Source of the DNA: JBLEFH01 sp047345645
Lineage (GTDB): Bacteria > Pseudomonadota > Alphaproteobacteria > Rhodobacterales > Rhodobacteraceae
DNA: 64,000 nt
Assembly: GCA_047345645.1 (NCBI GenBank)
Contig: JBLEFH010000009.1
Direction: 5' to 3' (one strand)
Below, one piece after another: positions 9,048 to 20,096 of the stretch. A program made the position numbers and the translations under genes. The number at the start of each line of letters is the position of its first letter. Positions within the stretch are counted from its first letter, which is position 1. The notes below the pieces were generated by a model. That model saw only the letters and a list, made by a program, of their open reading frames with translations, searched no databases and was not told the DNA's origin.

Positions 9048-9689
9048 TCAGAAGCGTCGGGCCGATCCGGCCGTGTGGGGGTCTGTGACAACGCAGCCGA
9101 TATTCTCGGGCGTGCCGGCTTCGTGGCGCACCATGGTCGGGGTCGAATGGTCGATGACCTGCGGACCCGCGCCGATGCTCTTGTGCGCGTCGCGGTACAG
9201 GATGGGGTCACCCGACCTCGTCGCCCAAGCGCCGCGCAAGTCCTTTATGGCCGCATCCACCTCAACTGCAAACCGTTTCTGAGTTTCGGTCATCGCCACC
9301 AGCGATTCCTCCGAAAGCCGCTGCATCAGCGCGAGAGCCTTGTCGGCCGCGTCCGAAAGAACCTTGATATTGTTCCCAGACGCCTCGGAGCGGACGGATG
9401 TGTCGAGCCGCTTAATGCTGTCTGTTGCGGCAGCCGTCATCTCGTCGAAAATCTGGAACTGACGCTCGATCTGCAACCGGTAGAGGGATCTTGCGTGCTC
9501 GTTGGCACTGGCCAGTGCATCTAGCCGTTTCTGCCACATCTTCAGCATTGAGGCGGGATCGAGGCCGTCAACATTCTGACGGCGGAACCAGTCCGCCATG
9601 CCCTGAGAGTTCATGAACGGAAACAGGGATGTCGGATCAAACGCCTTGAGCGCTTCATTGAAATCCATGGTGGGCTTCTTGTCGGTCAT
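9048..9689 (-). CDS. Phasin-like granule-associated protein
   Basis: A 213-residue hydrophilic, helix-rich protein. The stretch around 60-140 (MWQKRLDALASANEHARSLY, later EMTAAATDSIKRLD and QRLSEESLVAMTETQKRF) has the amphipathic pattern of phasins that coat PHB granules. The family call is supported mainly by this pattern and by the neighbours phaA, phaB and phaC. The ATG at 9689 is preferred over the upstream in-frame start at 9752 because that extension has a poor site and falls in the hairpin spacer. The tail after residue 180 (PTMVRHEAGTPENI) is polar and of unknown role. Confidence 0.65.
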   Translation of the reverse strand: MTDKKPTMDFNEALKAFDPTSLFPFMNSQGMADWFRRQNVDGLDPASMLKMWQKRLDALASANEHARSLYRLQIERQFQIFDEMTAAATDSIKRLDTSVRSEASGNNIKVLSDAADKALALMQRLSEESLVAMTETQKRFAVEVDAAIKDLRGAWATRSGDPILYRDAHKSIGAGPQVIDHSTPTMVRHEAGTPENIGCVVTDPHTAGSARRF

Positions 9690-9721
9690 TGCAGGCTCCT
9701 GTTGCTGTGCTGACGGAAGGC

Positions 9722-9749
9722 ATCGGGCGATCAGCTGTGGCCGCCCGAT
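9722..9749 (-). promoter_or_regulatory. Intercistronic hairpin between lpdA and the phasin gene
   Basis: An 8-bp perfect inverted repeat, ATCGGGCG (9722-9729) and CGCCCGAT (9742-9749), with a 12-base loop, sits in the only sizeable gap (65 bp) within the phaA-to-lutC run. It lacks a U tract, so it is more likely an mRNA-stabilising or partial-termination element than a full terminator. Such a hairpin could separate expression of the PDH genes from the phasin and lactate genes. Confidence 0.4.
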
Positions 9750-9754
9750 CACGG

Positions 9755-11494
<1,740 letters not shown>

Positions 11495-11507
11495 CAGATG
11501 ATCCCCC

Positions 11508-12776
11508 TTACCACATCAACTTGCGCATATCGCCAAGCAGCGTCTTGAGCGTCACGCAGAAGCGCGCGGCCAAGGCGCCGTCGACGGCACGGTGATCGTA
11601 GGACAGCGACAGCGGCTGCATCAGGCGCGGCACGAATTCCGAGCCGTTCCAGACCGGCGCCATCTTTGACCGGGTGAGGCCGAGGATCGCCACCTCGGGC
11701 GCGTTCACGATAGGGGTAAAGCTCGTGCCCCCGATCCCGCCCAGAGACGAGATGGTGAACGTCGCGCCCTGCATGTCGGGGCCTTTCAGCTCGCCTGCGC
11801 GGGCCTTGGCGGACAGGTCGCCCAGTTCCTTGGAGATCTCGACCAGACCCTTGCGATCGGCATCCTTGATCACCGGAACGACGAGGCCGTTCGGCGTGTC
11901 GGCCGCGAAGCCGATGTTGTAGTAGGACTTCTTGATCAGCTTGTCGCCATCGGGGTGGATCGAGGAGTTGAACTCCCAATGTTCCTTGAGCGCACTGACG
12001 GAGGCCTTGATCACGAAGCTCAGAGGCGTGACGCGATAGCCGTTTTCCTTGGCCATGTTGTCCATTTCCTTGCGGTAGGTGTCGAGCTCGGTGATGTCCG
12101 CTTCGTCGTTGTGCGTGACGTGCGGGACGTTGAGCCAGGACCGGTGCAGCGCGGGGCCGGAGATCTTCTTGATCCGCGACATTTCCACGTTTTCGATCGG
12201 ACCGAACTTCGAGAAGTCCACAACCGGAATCGGCGGGATGCCCATGCCGCCGCTCAGCGCCGCGCCGCCCGATGCGGCAGCGACCGGGACTGCGCTGGCC
12301 TTCAGCGCCGCCGTCACGTCGTCGCGCAGAATGCGCCCCTTGCGGCCCGAGCCGTTGATCTTGGCCAGATCAATCCCCAACTGCCGCGCAAAGGCGCGGA
12401 TCGACGGCGAAGCATGGGCCTTGTTGAACCCCGAATCTGTGACGGCGGGAGCTGCGGGGGCTGCCGCCGCCGGAACCGATGCGGCAGGCGCGGCGGCGGG
12501 CGCCGATGTAGGCGCCGATGCGGCGGCAGCGGCGTCGCTGCCCTCGGCCTCGACCGTCAGGATCACCGATCCCTCGGAGACCCGGTCGCCTTCCTTCACC
12601 ACGATAGAGGCGATGCGGCCTGCGACGGGGCTTGGCACCTCCATTGTGGCCTTGTCGGATTCAAGCTCGATCAACGGGTCCTCGGCGGCGACGGTGTCGC
12701 CCACCTTCACCAGAACGGTGATGACCGGGACATCCTTGAAATCGCCGATGTCGGGAACGTTCACTTCAACAGGCAT
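11508..12776 (-). CDS. aceF: Pyruvate dehydrogenase E2, dihydrolipoyl acetyltransferase
   Basis: E2 core: transfers the acetyl group from lipoyl to CoA. The 422 residues contain one lipoyl domain (1-76, Lys42 in ESDKA), an Ala/Pro linker (about 77-120), a peripheral-subunit-binding domain (ASPSIRAFARQLGIDLAKI region, about 127-160) and the acetyltransferase domain ending with SYDHRAVDG (His395, Asp399). The N-terminal lipoyl sequence is nearly the same as that of the following lpdA product, suggesting a shared origin by duplication. It starts 24 bp after aceE and ends 13 bp before lpdA. Confidence 0.96.
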   Translation of the reverse strand: MPVEVNVPDIGDFKDVPVITVLVKVGDTVAAEDPLIELESDKATMEVPSPVAGRIASIVVKEGDRVSEGSVILTVEAEGSDAAAAASAPTSAPAAAPAASVPAAAAPAAPAVTDSGFNKAHASPSIRAFARQLGIDLAKINGSGRKGRILRDDVTAALKASAVPVAAASGGAALSGGMGIPPIPVVDFSKFGPIENVEMSRIKKISGPALHRSWLNVPHVTHNDEADITELDTYRKEMDNMAKENGYRVTPLSFVIKASVSALKEHWEFNSSIHPDGDKLIKKSYYNIGFAADTPNGLVVPVIKDADRKGLVEISKELGDLSAKARAGELKGPDMQGATFTISSLGGIGGTSFTPIVNAPEVAILGLTRSKMAPVWNGSEFVPRLMQPLSLSYDHRAVDGALAARFCVTLKTLLGDMRKLMW

Positions 12777-12800
12777 GATGTGTCTCCTCCTTCTTCCCGC

Positions 12801-15455
12801 TCAGACCAGCCGGGGGTTCGGCTTGGCGCCGTCGATGTCATACTTGGCAAGGGCAGCCTTCAGCGTCGCCTCGTCGACCGCACCGTCACGGAACAGATCC
12901 ACCATGGCTGCGGCGGCGATGTGGTTGGCATCGACCTCGAAGAACCTCCGCAGGTTCACCCGGCTGTCGGAGCGACCGAACCCGTCGGTCCCCAGCACCG
13001 TGTAGCGGCCCGGCACAAAGGCCCGGATCTGCTCGGCATAGTTCTTCATGTAGTCGGTGGCGGCGATCACCGGTCCCTTGGCCTTGGACAGCGCCTGCGT
13101 GACGAAAGCGGCGCGCGGGGGTTCCATCGGGTTCAGGCGGTTCCAACGTTCTACGTCCTGGCCGTCGCGGGCCAGTTCGTTCAGGCTTGTCGCCGACCAG
13201 ATGTCGGCGGTAATGCCGTAATCGGCCTCAAGCATCTCGGCGGCCTTGATCGCCTGGATCAGGATCGTGCCCGATCCCAGCAGATTGACGTGCTTCCTGC
13301 CCGGCTTCTTGACCTCTTTCAGGCGATAGAGGCCGCGGATGATGCCCGCCTCGCAGCCTGCCGGCATGTCGGGATGGGCATAGTTTTCGTTCATCAGGGT
13401 GATGTAAAAATACACGTCCTCCTGATCCTGATACATCCGCGTCATGCCGTGCTGCACGATCACCGCCACTTCGTGCTGAAAGGTCGGGTCGTAGCTGATG
13501 CAATTCGGGACGGTGCCCGCGATGATATGGCTGTGGCCGTCCTCGTGCTGCAAACCCTCGCCGTTCAGCGTTGTGCGCCCGGCGGTGCCGCCCAACATGA
13601 AGCCACGCGCCCGGCTGTCGCCCGCAGCCCAGGCCAGATCGCCCACCCGCTGAAAACCGAACATCGAATAGTAGATGAAGAACGGAATCATCGGCACGCC
13701 GTGATTGGAATAGGACGTCGCCGCCGCGATCCAGTCGGCCATGGCACCGGCCTCGTTGATGCCTTCCTGCAAGACCTGCCCATCCGTTGCTTCGCGGTAA
13801 TAGGACATCTGCTCGCGATCTTCGGGCGTATAGTGCTGGCCGGCGGGATTGTAGATCCCTATGGATCGGAACAGCCCCTCCATGCCGAAGGTGCGGCTTT
13901 CGTCCGGCACGATCGGCACGATATGCTTGCCCAGCTCCTTGCCGCGCAGAAGTGTGGTCAGGATGCGCACAAAGGCCATCGTGGTCGAAATCTCGCGCTC
14001 GCCCGTGTTCTGAAGCTGCGCCTTGAACGCCTCGAGCGGCGGGATTGCCAGCTTGGGCGAGGTGCTGACACGCTGCGGGAACGCGCCACCCAGGGCCTTG
14101 CGCCGGTCCGCCAGATAGGCCTTCTGGGCGTTGTTCAACGCGACGAAGGGGGCCTTCGGCAAATCCTCGTCGGACACGGGGATCTTGAAGCGGTCTCGGA
14201 ACGCGCGCAGTTGCTCCTCTGCCAGTTTTTTCTGCTGGTGGGTGGTGTTCTGCCCTTCGCCCGCGGATCCCATGCCATAGCCCTTGACCGTCTTGATGAG
14301 CAGGCAGGTCGGCTGGTCCCTGGTGTCGGTCGCCTTGCGGAACGCGGTATAGACCTTCTCGGGATCGTGGCCGCCCCGGCTCAGCGACCAGATCTGATCG
14401 TCGGACCAGTCGTCGACCAGGGCTGCAGTTTCGGGATACTTGCCGAAGAAATGCTTGCGGATAAACGCGCCGTCCTTGGACTTGAAGGTCTGATAGTCGC
14501 CGTCCACCGTTTCATCCATCAACTGGCGCAGCCGGCCGCTGGTGTCGTTTTCCAGCAGATCGTCCCAGCCCTTGCCCCAGAGCAGCTTGACGACATTCCA
14601 GCCCGCGCCTCGGAAATTGCCTTCCAGCTCCTGCACGATCTTGCCGTTGCCGCGCACCGGGCCGTCCAGGCGTTGCAGGTTGCAGTTGATGACGAAGATC
14701 AGGTTGTCGAGACCCTCGCGCGCAGCCAGGTCGATGGCACCGCGGCTTTCCGGCTCGTCCATCTCTCCGTCGCCCAGGAAACACCAGACCTTGCGGTCGG
14801 CCATATCGATCAGCCCGCGGTTGTGCATGTATTTCATGAACCGCGCCTGATAGATCGCCATCAGCGGGCCAAGTCCCATGCTGACGGTCGGGAACTGCCA
14901 ATAGTCCGGCATCAGCCAGGGATGGGGATAGGACGACAGCCCCTCGCCCCCGACCTCGGACCGGAAGTTCAGCATCTGCTCTTCGGTGATGCGGCCTTCC
15001 ATGAAGGAGCGGGCATAGATGCCGGGCACCACATGGCCCTGGAAGAATACCAGATCGCCGCCGTGAATCGCCGACCGCGCGCGCCAGAAGTGGTTCAGCC
15101 CGACGTCATACATCACCGCCGAGGAGGCGAAGGATGCGATATGCCCGCCGTATTCGCTGGATTCCTTGTTGCGGCGCACGACCGTCGCCATGGCGTTCCA
15201 GCGGTTGATGGTGCGGATGCGCCATTCCATGTCCAGATCGCCCGGAAACTCATACTGATCGTCCACGGGGATCGTGTTCTGGTAAGGGGTCGTTGCAGAG
15301 AACGGCAGCGTTGCCCCGGCGGCGCGGGCCTGTGCGACGGCTCTATCGAGCAGGAAATGAGCCCTGTTGGGGCCATCGCGTTCAATCACGTCGGCAATGG
15401 CGTCCTGCCATTCGCGGGATTCGATCGGGTCGATATCGGGACCGAGGTCTCTCAT
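12801..15455 (-). CDS. aceE: Pyruvate dehydrogenase E1, homodimeric type
   Basis: Thiamin-diphosphate enzyme that decarboxylates pyruvate and acetylates the E2 lipoyl group. At 884 residues it is the single-chain, homodimeric form, not the alpha2beta2 form (PdhA/PdhB) usual in alphaproteobacteria. The ThDP motif is GDGEMDEPES at 228-237 with NCN at 258-260. The ATG at 15455 has GAGGGA at a normal distance; an upstream TTG at 15470 lies inside the end of phaB and is less likely. The start lies 11 bases past the phaB stop. The protein supplies acetyl-CoA directly beside the PHB genes. Confidence 0.96.
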   Translation of the reverse strand: MRDLGPDIDPIESREWQDAIADVIERDGPNRAHFLLDRAVAQARAAGATLPFSATTPYQNTIPVDDQYEFPGDLDMEWRIRTINRWNAMATVVRRNKESSEYGGHIASFASSAVMYDVGLNHFWRARSAIHGGDLVFFQGHVVPGIYARSFMEGRITEEQMLNFRSEVGGEGLSSYPHPWLMPDYWQFPTVSMGLGPLMAIYQARFMKYMHNRGLIDMADRKVWCFLGDGEMDEPESRGAIDLAAREGLDNLIFVINCNLQRLDGPVRGNGKIVQELEGNFRGAGWNVVKLLWGKGWDDLLENDTSGRLRQLMDETVDGDYQTFKSKDGAFIRKHFFGKYPETAALVDDWSDDQIWSLSRGGHDPEKVYTAFRKATDTRDQPTCLLIKTVKGYGMGSAGEGQNTTHQQKKLAEEQLRAFRDRFKIPVSDEDLPKAPFVALNNAQKAYLADRRKALGGAFPQRVSTSPKLAIPPLEAFKAQLQNTGEREISTTMAFVRILTTLLRGKELGKHIVPIVPDESRTFGMEGLFRSIGIYNPAGQHYTPEDREQMSYYREATDGQVLQEGINEAGAMADWIAAATSYSNHGVPMIPFFIYYSMFGFQRVGDLAWAAGDSRARGFMLGGTAGRTTLNGEGLQHEDGHSHIIAGTVPNCISYDPTFQHEVAVIVQHGMTRMYQDQEDVYFYITLMNENYAHPDMPAGCEAGIIRGLYRLKEVKKPGRKHVNLLGSGTILIQAIKAAEMLEADYGITADIWSATSLNELARDGQDVERWNRLNPMEPPRAAFVTQALSKAKGPVIAATDYMKNYAEQIRAFVPGRYTVLGTDGFGRSDSRVNLRRFFEVDANHIAAAAMVDLFRDGAVDEATLKAALAKYDIDGAKPNPRLV

Positions 15456-15466
15456 GGGTGTTTCCC

Positions 15467-16192
15467 TCAAACGAAGAACTGGCCGCCATTGGCGGAGATG
15501 GTGGAGCCGGTGATGAAGCCGGCATCGCCCGAGGCCAGGAAGACCACGGCGCGGGCGATTTCCTCGGGCTCACCCAAGCGACCGACCGGGATCTGCGGGA
15601 TGATCCGCTCGTTCAGCACCTTCTCGTCGATGGCACGCACCATCTCGGTGCCGATATAGCCCGGGCAGATGGCGTTCACGGTGATGCCGGCGCGGGCACC
15701 CTCTTGCGCCAGGGCCTTGGTGAAGCCCAGATCCCCGGCCTTCGCCGCCGAATAGTTCGCCTGACCCGCCTGACCCTTCTGGCCGTTGATCGAGCTGATA
15801 TTGACGATGCGGCCGAACTTGCGGTCGCGCATCCCGGTCCAGACCGGATGGGTCATGTTGAAAAGGCCGGTCAGGTTGGTGTCCATGACCTCTTTCCACT
15901 GCTGCGGCGTCATCTTGTGGAACATCGCATCGCGGGTAATGCCCGCATTGTTCACAAGAACGGCGATCGGGCCCAGCTCGTCCTCGACCTGCTTGATGCC
16001 GGCGGTGCAGGCATCGTAATCGGCCACCGACCATTTATAGGTCTTGATGCCGGTCTCGTCGGTGAAGGCCTTGGCGGCCTCGTCATTGCCGGCATAGTTC
16101 GCGGCGACGGTATAACCCGCTTCCTTCAACGCCTTCGAGATGGCGGCGCCAATTCCGCGCGATCCCCCAGTAACTAGTGCAACCCTCGACAT
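15467..16192 (-). CDS. phaB: NADPH-dependent acetoacetyl-CoA reductase
   Basis: Short-chain dehydrogenase of 241 residues that reduces acetoacetyl-CoA to (R)-3-hydroxybutyryl-CoA, the monomer of PHB. The cofactor motif TGGSRGIG is at 8-15, NNAG at 81-84, and the catalytic set is Ser134, Tyr147 and Lys151 (YSAAK). The segment NISSINGQKGQAGQANYSAA matches PhaB proteins closely and separates it from FabG. It lies 41 bp after phaA. Confidence 0.96.
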   Translation of the reverse strand: MSRVALVTGGSRGIGAAISKALKEAGYTVAANYAGNDEAAKAFTDETGIKTYKWSVADYDACTAGIKQVEDELGPIAVLVNNAGITRDAMFHKMTPQQWKEVMDTNLTGLFNMTHPVWTGMRDRKFGRIVNISSINGQKGQAGQANYSAAKAGDLGFTKALAQEGARAGITVNAICPGYIGTEMVRAIDEKVLNERIIPQIPVGRLGEPEEIARAVVFLASGDAGFITGSTISANGGQFFV

Positions 16193-16233
16193 TGATCCCT
16201 CCTCTGATGCTGTGTCGATTCTGGCCTGGCGCC

Positions 16234-17406
16234 TCAGCGCTCGAGGCAGAGGGCGACGCCCATGCCGCCGCCGATGCAGAGCGTGGCGATGCCCTTCTTG
16301 GCGTCGCGACGGCCCATCTCGAAGATCAGGCTGTTCAGGATGCGCGCGCCCGAGGCACCGATCGGGTGGCCGATGGCAATGGCGCCGCCGTTCACGTTCA
16401 CGATCTCGGGGTCCCAGCCCATCTCCTTGTTCACAGCCAGTGCCTGCGCGGCAAAGGCCTCGTTCGCCTCGATCAGGTCCAGATCGCCGACCTTCCAGCC
16501 GGCTTTCTCCAGCGCCTTGCGGCTCGCATAGACCGGGCCCACGCCCATGATCGCCGGGTCGAGGCCAGCGGTCGCGTAGGATGCGATGCGGGCCAGCGGG
16601 GTCAGGCCGCGGCGGGCGGCCTCTTCCTCGGACATGACCATCACGGCGGCAGCGCCGTCATTCAGACCCGAGGCGTTGCCGGCCGTCACCGAGCCGTCGG
16701 GCGTGAAGGCGGGGCGAAGCTTCTGCATCGCCTCCAGCGTGGCGCCATGGCGGATATACTCGTCCTTGTCGACGATCGTGTCGCCCTTGCGGGTCTTCAC
16801 GGTATAGCCGACGATCTCATCATCGAACTTGCCAGCCTTCTGCGCCGCCTCGGCTTTGTTCTGGCTGGCGACGGCGAATTCGTCCTGCGCCTCGCGGGTG
16901 ATCTGGAACTTCTCGGCAACGTTCTCGGCGGTCTGGCCCATGTGGTAATTGTTGAACGCGTCCCACAGCCCGTCGCGGATCATCGTGTCGATGGCCTGCA
17001 TGTCGCCCATCTTCTCACCGGCGCGCAGATAGGAGGCATGCGGCGACAGCGACATGCTTTCCTGACCACCGGCGATGACGATATCGGCATCGCCAAGGCT
17101 GACCTGCTGGGCCGCCAGCGCCACCGCGCGCAGACCCGAACCGCAGACCTGATTGAGCCCCCAGGCCGCCGATTCCTTCGGCAGTCCCGCATTGATATGG
17201 GCCTGACGGGCGGGGTTCTGGCCCTGCGCCGCGGTCAGCACCTGGCCGAGGATGGTTTCGCTGACCTCGGCCGGGTCGACGCCGGCGCGCTCGACCACGG
17301 CCTTCAGGACGGTCGCACCAAGGTCATGCGCCGGCACATTGGCGAAAGATCCCAAAAAACTGCCTACCGGCGTGCGCGCGGCAGAAACGATAACGGCTTT
17401 CGTCAT
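16234..17406 (-). CDS. phaA: Acetyl-CoA C-acetyltransferase (beta-ketothiolase)
   Basis: Condenses two acetyl-CoA into acetoacetyl-CoA, first step of PHB synthesis. The 390 residues carry the thiolase signatures: nucleophile Cys88 in NQVCGSGLRAV, His347 in GGAIAIGHPIGASG and Cys377 in CIGGGMG. The ATG at 17406, preceded by AGGAAAAGG, matches the family start MTKAVIVSAARTPVG; the open frame reaching 17553 is upstream read-through. It is the promoter-proximal gene of the cluster. Confidence 0.96.
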   Translation of the reverse strand: MTKAVIVSAARTPVGSFLGSFANVPAHDLGATVLKAVVERAGVDPAEVSETILGQVLTAAQGQNPARQAHINAGLPKESAAWGLNQVCGSGLRAVALAAQQVSLGDADIVIAGGQESMSLSPHASYLRAGEKMGDMQAIDTMIRDGLWDAFNNYHMGQTAENVAEKFQITREAQDEFAVASQNKAEAAQKAGKFDDEIVGYTVKTRKGDTIVDKDEYIRHGATLEAMQKLRPAFTPDGSVTAGNASGLNDGAAAVMVMSEEEAARRGLTPLARIASYATAGLDPAIMGVGPVYASRKALEKAGWKVGDLDLIEANEAFAAQALAVNKEMGWDPEIVNVNGGAIAIGHPIGASGARILNSLIFEMGRRDAKKGIATLCIGGGMGVALCLER

Positions 17407-17939
17407 AGCATCGAACCTTTTCCTAAGGTCGTTTGAAAGGCGCTCAGTTTGCTGTGGAAGTGCCATCGGCAGAACAAAGCAACGCGGCTCGACATAGCCG
17501 ATTTGCTGGCCCCTCGCCCAAAAAGTCAGCGGCGCGGCACAGTGGACAGGCATGGCGGAGACAACCCGAGCAACTGACCGGCCAAGCAGGCCTGCGGTCC
17601 GGCCCGACCGCCTCGTGCTGCAGCATGGACGCCCCTCCCAGAGTTGGTTCGGAGCGCTCAGCGTCCCGCCTACGTCATAGCAGATATATAAACTTTACCA
17701 CTTATCTTAGTCAACAAGTTTATTTACCTTTAATTCAGGCGCCGTGAAAAGTGATCGTCGGTTGACGCAGCGCGCTCAGCGTTGTGAGGTTCACCGGATA
17801 CCCCATGGATATCAAGAAAATACTGATTTTCAGACAGAAAAATACACGACTGGAGAAGATTCTGTCCTTGAAATCAGACTCCGATGAGGTAAATAATATT
17901 GATGTCTGTCTATCGGCACCCCTAAGGAGATCGCCGCCC
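17407..17939. other. Long regulatory region between phaA and the GntR pseudogene
   Basis: This 533-bp stretch has no supported gene. It divides the divergent phaA operon and the broken GntR gene. It holds the phaA promoter (17686-17714), a leader of roughly 270 bases before phaA, and a 10-bp palindrome TGCTGCAGCA at 17616-17625 that could be an operator but is too short to assign. The part from about 17670 to 17910 is clearly AT-richer than its surroundings, as expected for promoters. AAGGAGA at 17924-17930 serves the GntR start. Confidence 0.6.
17686..17714 (-). promoter_or_regulatory. Sigma-70-type promoter for the phaA operon
   Basis: On the minus strand TTGACT (17714-17709) and TTATAT (17691-17686) are separated by exactly 17 bp, a near-consensus housekeeping promoter pointing at phaA. 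Start of transcription would be near 17679, giving an untranslated leader of about 270 bases. No competing site of similar quality was seen closer to phaA. Confidence 0.6.
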
Positions 17940-18724
17940 ATGATTGCCGCGGAAATTTTTGAGCCGATTGATCACGAATCAGTCGTCGATACGGTTGTCG
18001 GCAAGGTTGAAACGATGATCTTCGATGGGGTTCTGAAGGACGGTGCTCGTTTGCCGTCGGAGCGCGAAATGGCCGACGCCTTCGGGGTGTCGCGGCCAAA
18101 GCTGCGTGAAGCGCTGCAGAGGCTCGCGGCCTCGTGCATGTCCGCCACGGTGACGGAACTTACATTGCCGAACTGACCGGCAGGGCCATGTCGCCGGCCA
18201 TGTTAGCGCTTTATTCGCGCCATGGCGAAGCCTTTTACGACTATCTCGAATACCGGCGCGAGCAGGAAGCCTTCGCGACCCGCCTTGCCGCGCAGCGCGC
18301 GACAGCTGCGGACAAGGAGCGTCTGTCCGCGATCAGGGAAGAACTCGAAGCGGCCTGGCTTGGTCAGGACGCAGAGGCGGAAAGCGAAGCTGATTTCCGG
18401 CTTCACCGTGCTGTGGTCGATGCCAGCCACAACACAACGCTGATCCACATGATGGCGTCGGTCTATGACCTGACACGTCGCGGAATCTTCTACAATCATG
18501 ACCTTCTCCGCAGTATCGATGACAGCGGACGCAAGCTTCTCGATCAACACATAGAGATCATTGAGTCGGTTCTGTCCGCTGATCCTGTACGTGCCGAGGA
18601 GGCTGCGCGCGACCACATGGACTATGTCGAGGAATCGATACGTCGTGGTCGGGAGCTGCAGCGACGAGAGCAGCGCGCTCGAATGCGATTCTGTCTGACG
18701 TCAGCGCCTATGGGACAGATTTGA
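17940..18724 (+). pseudogene. GntR/FadR-family regulator, frameshifted and IS-disrupted
   Basis: ATG at 17940 with AAGGAGA starts a wHTH domain (VVGKVETMIFDGVLKDGARL, then PSEREMADAFGVSRPKLREA) that stops at 18176 after a frameshift near 18125-18135. The other frame resumes with HVRHGDGTYIAE and an FCD ligand domain (FRLHRAVVDASHN) to 18724. Family members read LEARGLVHVRHGDGT at the break; here about seven bases appear to be missing, so DNA-binding and ligand domains are separated. The last residues are encoded by the left end of the IS3 element (from 18692). Position and type suggest the former lactate/pyruvate-responsive regulator (LldR/PdhR-like) of the divergent operon. Confidence 0.7.
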
Positions 18725-20096
18725 GGTTTTCGTAACGGAGGATTTCTGGTTCATCGCAGCTATCAAGAGGCGAAGATGAACAAGAAATCCGGAACATCGA
18801 AGGACGCGGCCGACAAGCTGGTCAAAGGGATCAAGCGCAAGACGCGCAAGCATTATTCTGCTGAAGAGAAGATCAGGATCGTGCTGGCGGGTCTGCGCGG
18901 CGAGGAGAGTATCGCCGCGCTGTGTCGCCGGGAAGGCATCAGCGAGAGCCTGTATTACACTTGGTCGAAGGAATTTCTCGAGGCGGGCAAGCAGCGCCTG
19001 GCCGGGGATACTGCCCGCCAGGCGACATCGCCTGAGGTCAAGGAGCTGCGCTCGGAATCGGCCGCGCTCAAGGAAGCCGTTGCTGATCTGACTCTGGAAA
19101 ACCGTCTGCTCAAAAAAAGCATGATCGGGGATGGGGAGTACGAGGCATGAGGTATCCTGCATCGGAAAAGCTGGAGATCATCCGCACCGTCGAAGCCTCG
19201 CATCTGCCCGCCCGTCAGACGCTGGCCATGCTCGGCATTCCACGCACGACCTATTACCGCTGGTATGACCGCTGGTCCGAGGGTGGGCTTGACGCGCTTG
19301 AGGACACGCCGTCCCATCCGGGGTCTGTGTGGAACCGCCTCCCGGATGAGACCCGGGCGGACATTATCGAGTTTGCACTCGAACATGAGGATCTGACGCC
19401 CCGTGAGCTGGCGGTGAAGTACACCGATGAGAAGCAGTATTTTGTCTCGGAATCGTCAGTTTACCGCATCCTGAAGGCGGAAGATCTGGTGACGGCACCG
19501 GCGCATATCGTGATGAAGGCGGCCAATGAGTTCCGGGATAAAACCACGCGCCCCAACGAGCTGTGGCAAACTGACTTCACCTATCTGAAGGTTTTGGGCT
19601 GGGGCTGGTTCTATCTCAGCACCATCCTGGACGATTACAGCCGTCACATCATCGCCTGGAAGCTCTGCACCACGATGAAAGCCGAAGACGTGACCGACAC
19701 GCTCGACCTTGCGCTGGAGGCCTCGGGATGTGACTGCGCAACCGTGGTCGCCAAGCCAAGACTTCTCAGCGACAACGGTGCCTCTTACATCGCGGGGGAC
19801 TTGGCGGATTACCTCGACGAAAAGGGCATGGATCATATCCGCGGCGCACCCTACCACCCACAGACCCAAGGCAAGATCGAACGGTGGCACCAGACCATGA
19901 AGAACCGTGTCCTGCTGGAGCATTACTTTCTGCCCGGTGATCTCGAGCGCCAGATCGGGGCCTTCGTCGAATACTACAACAACCAACGCTACCATGAGAG
20001 CCTTGGGAACATGACGCCCGCTGACGTCTATTACGGGCGCGCAGAGCAGATCCTGAAACAGCGAGAGGAGATCAAACGAAAAACTGTAGATATGCC
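18692..20096 (+). mobile_element. IS3-family element, right end lost to an IS481 insertion
   Basis: The left end is taken as TGTCTGACGTCAGCG at 18692, at the 3' end of the GntR gene. The element carries orfA and orfB in the usual overlapping order. Its right part is missing: orfB homology stops near EEIKRKT at about 20090, where the inverted repeat of the IS481 element begins, and no reverse complement of the left end is found after that element. It is therefore a truncated, probably immobile copy. Confidence 0.65.
18776..19150 (+). CDS. IS3 family transposase OrfA
   Basis: A 124-residue DNA-binding subunit. The helix-turn-helix region (KHYSAEEKIRIVLAGLRGEE to SLYYTWSKEFLEAG) is followed by a leucine-zipper-like helix (LRSESAALKEAVADLTLENR), as in OrfA proteins of the IS3 family. 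GAGGCGAAG precedes the ATG. The stop overlaps the orfB start (ATGA at 19147-19150), so translation is coupled. Confidence 0.85.
   Translation: MNKKSGTSKDAADKLVKGIKRKTRKHYSAEEKIRIVLAGLRGEESIAALCRREGISESLYYTWSKEFLEAGKQRLAGDTARQATSPEVKELRSESAALKEAVADLTLENRLLKKSMIGDGEYEA

Noticed and set aside
15456..15470. TTG at 15470 as the aceE start
   Set aside because: The ATG at 15455 has a better-spaced GAGGGA and avoids overlapping the phaB stop.
11955..15659. A 1234-codon plus-strand open frame
   Set aside because: It is antisense to aceE, aceF and phaB, which carry clear catalytic motifs; high-GC third positions keep the opposite strand open. No family motifs or start signal support it.
17616..17625. 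TGCTGCAGCA as a PhaR operator
   Set aside because: PhaR-type sites as I remember them (CTGC and GCAG separated by 3-4 bases) have a spacer that is absent here, and no phaR gene is in the window. Kept only as a palindrome.
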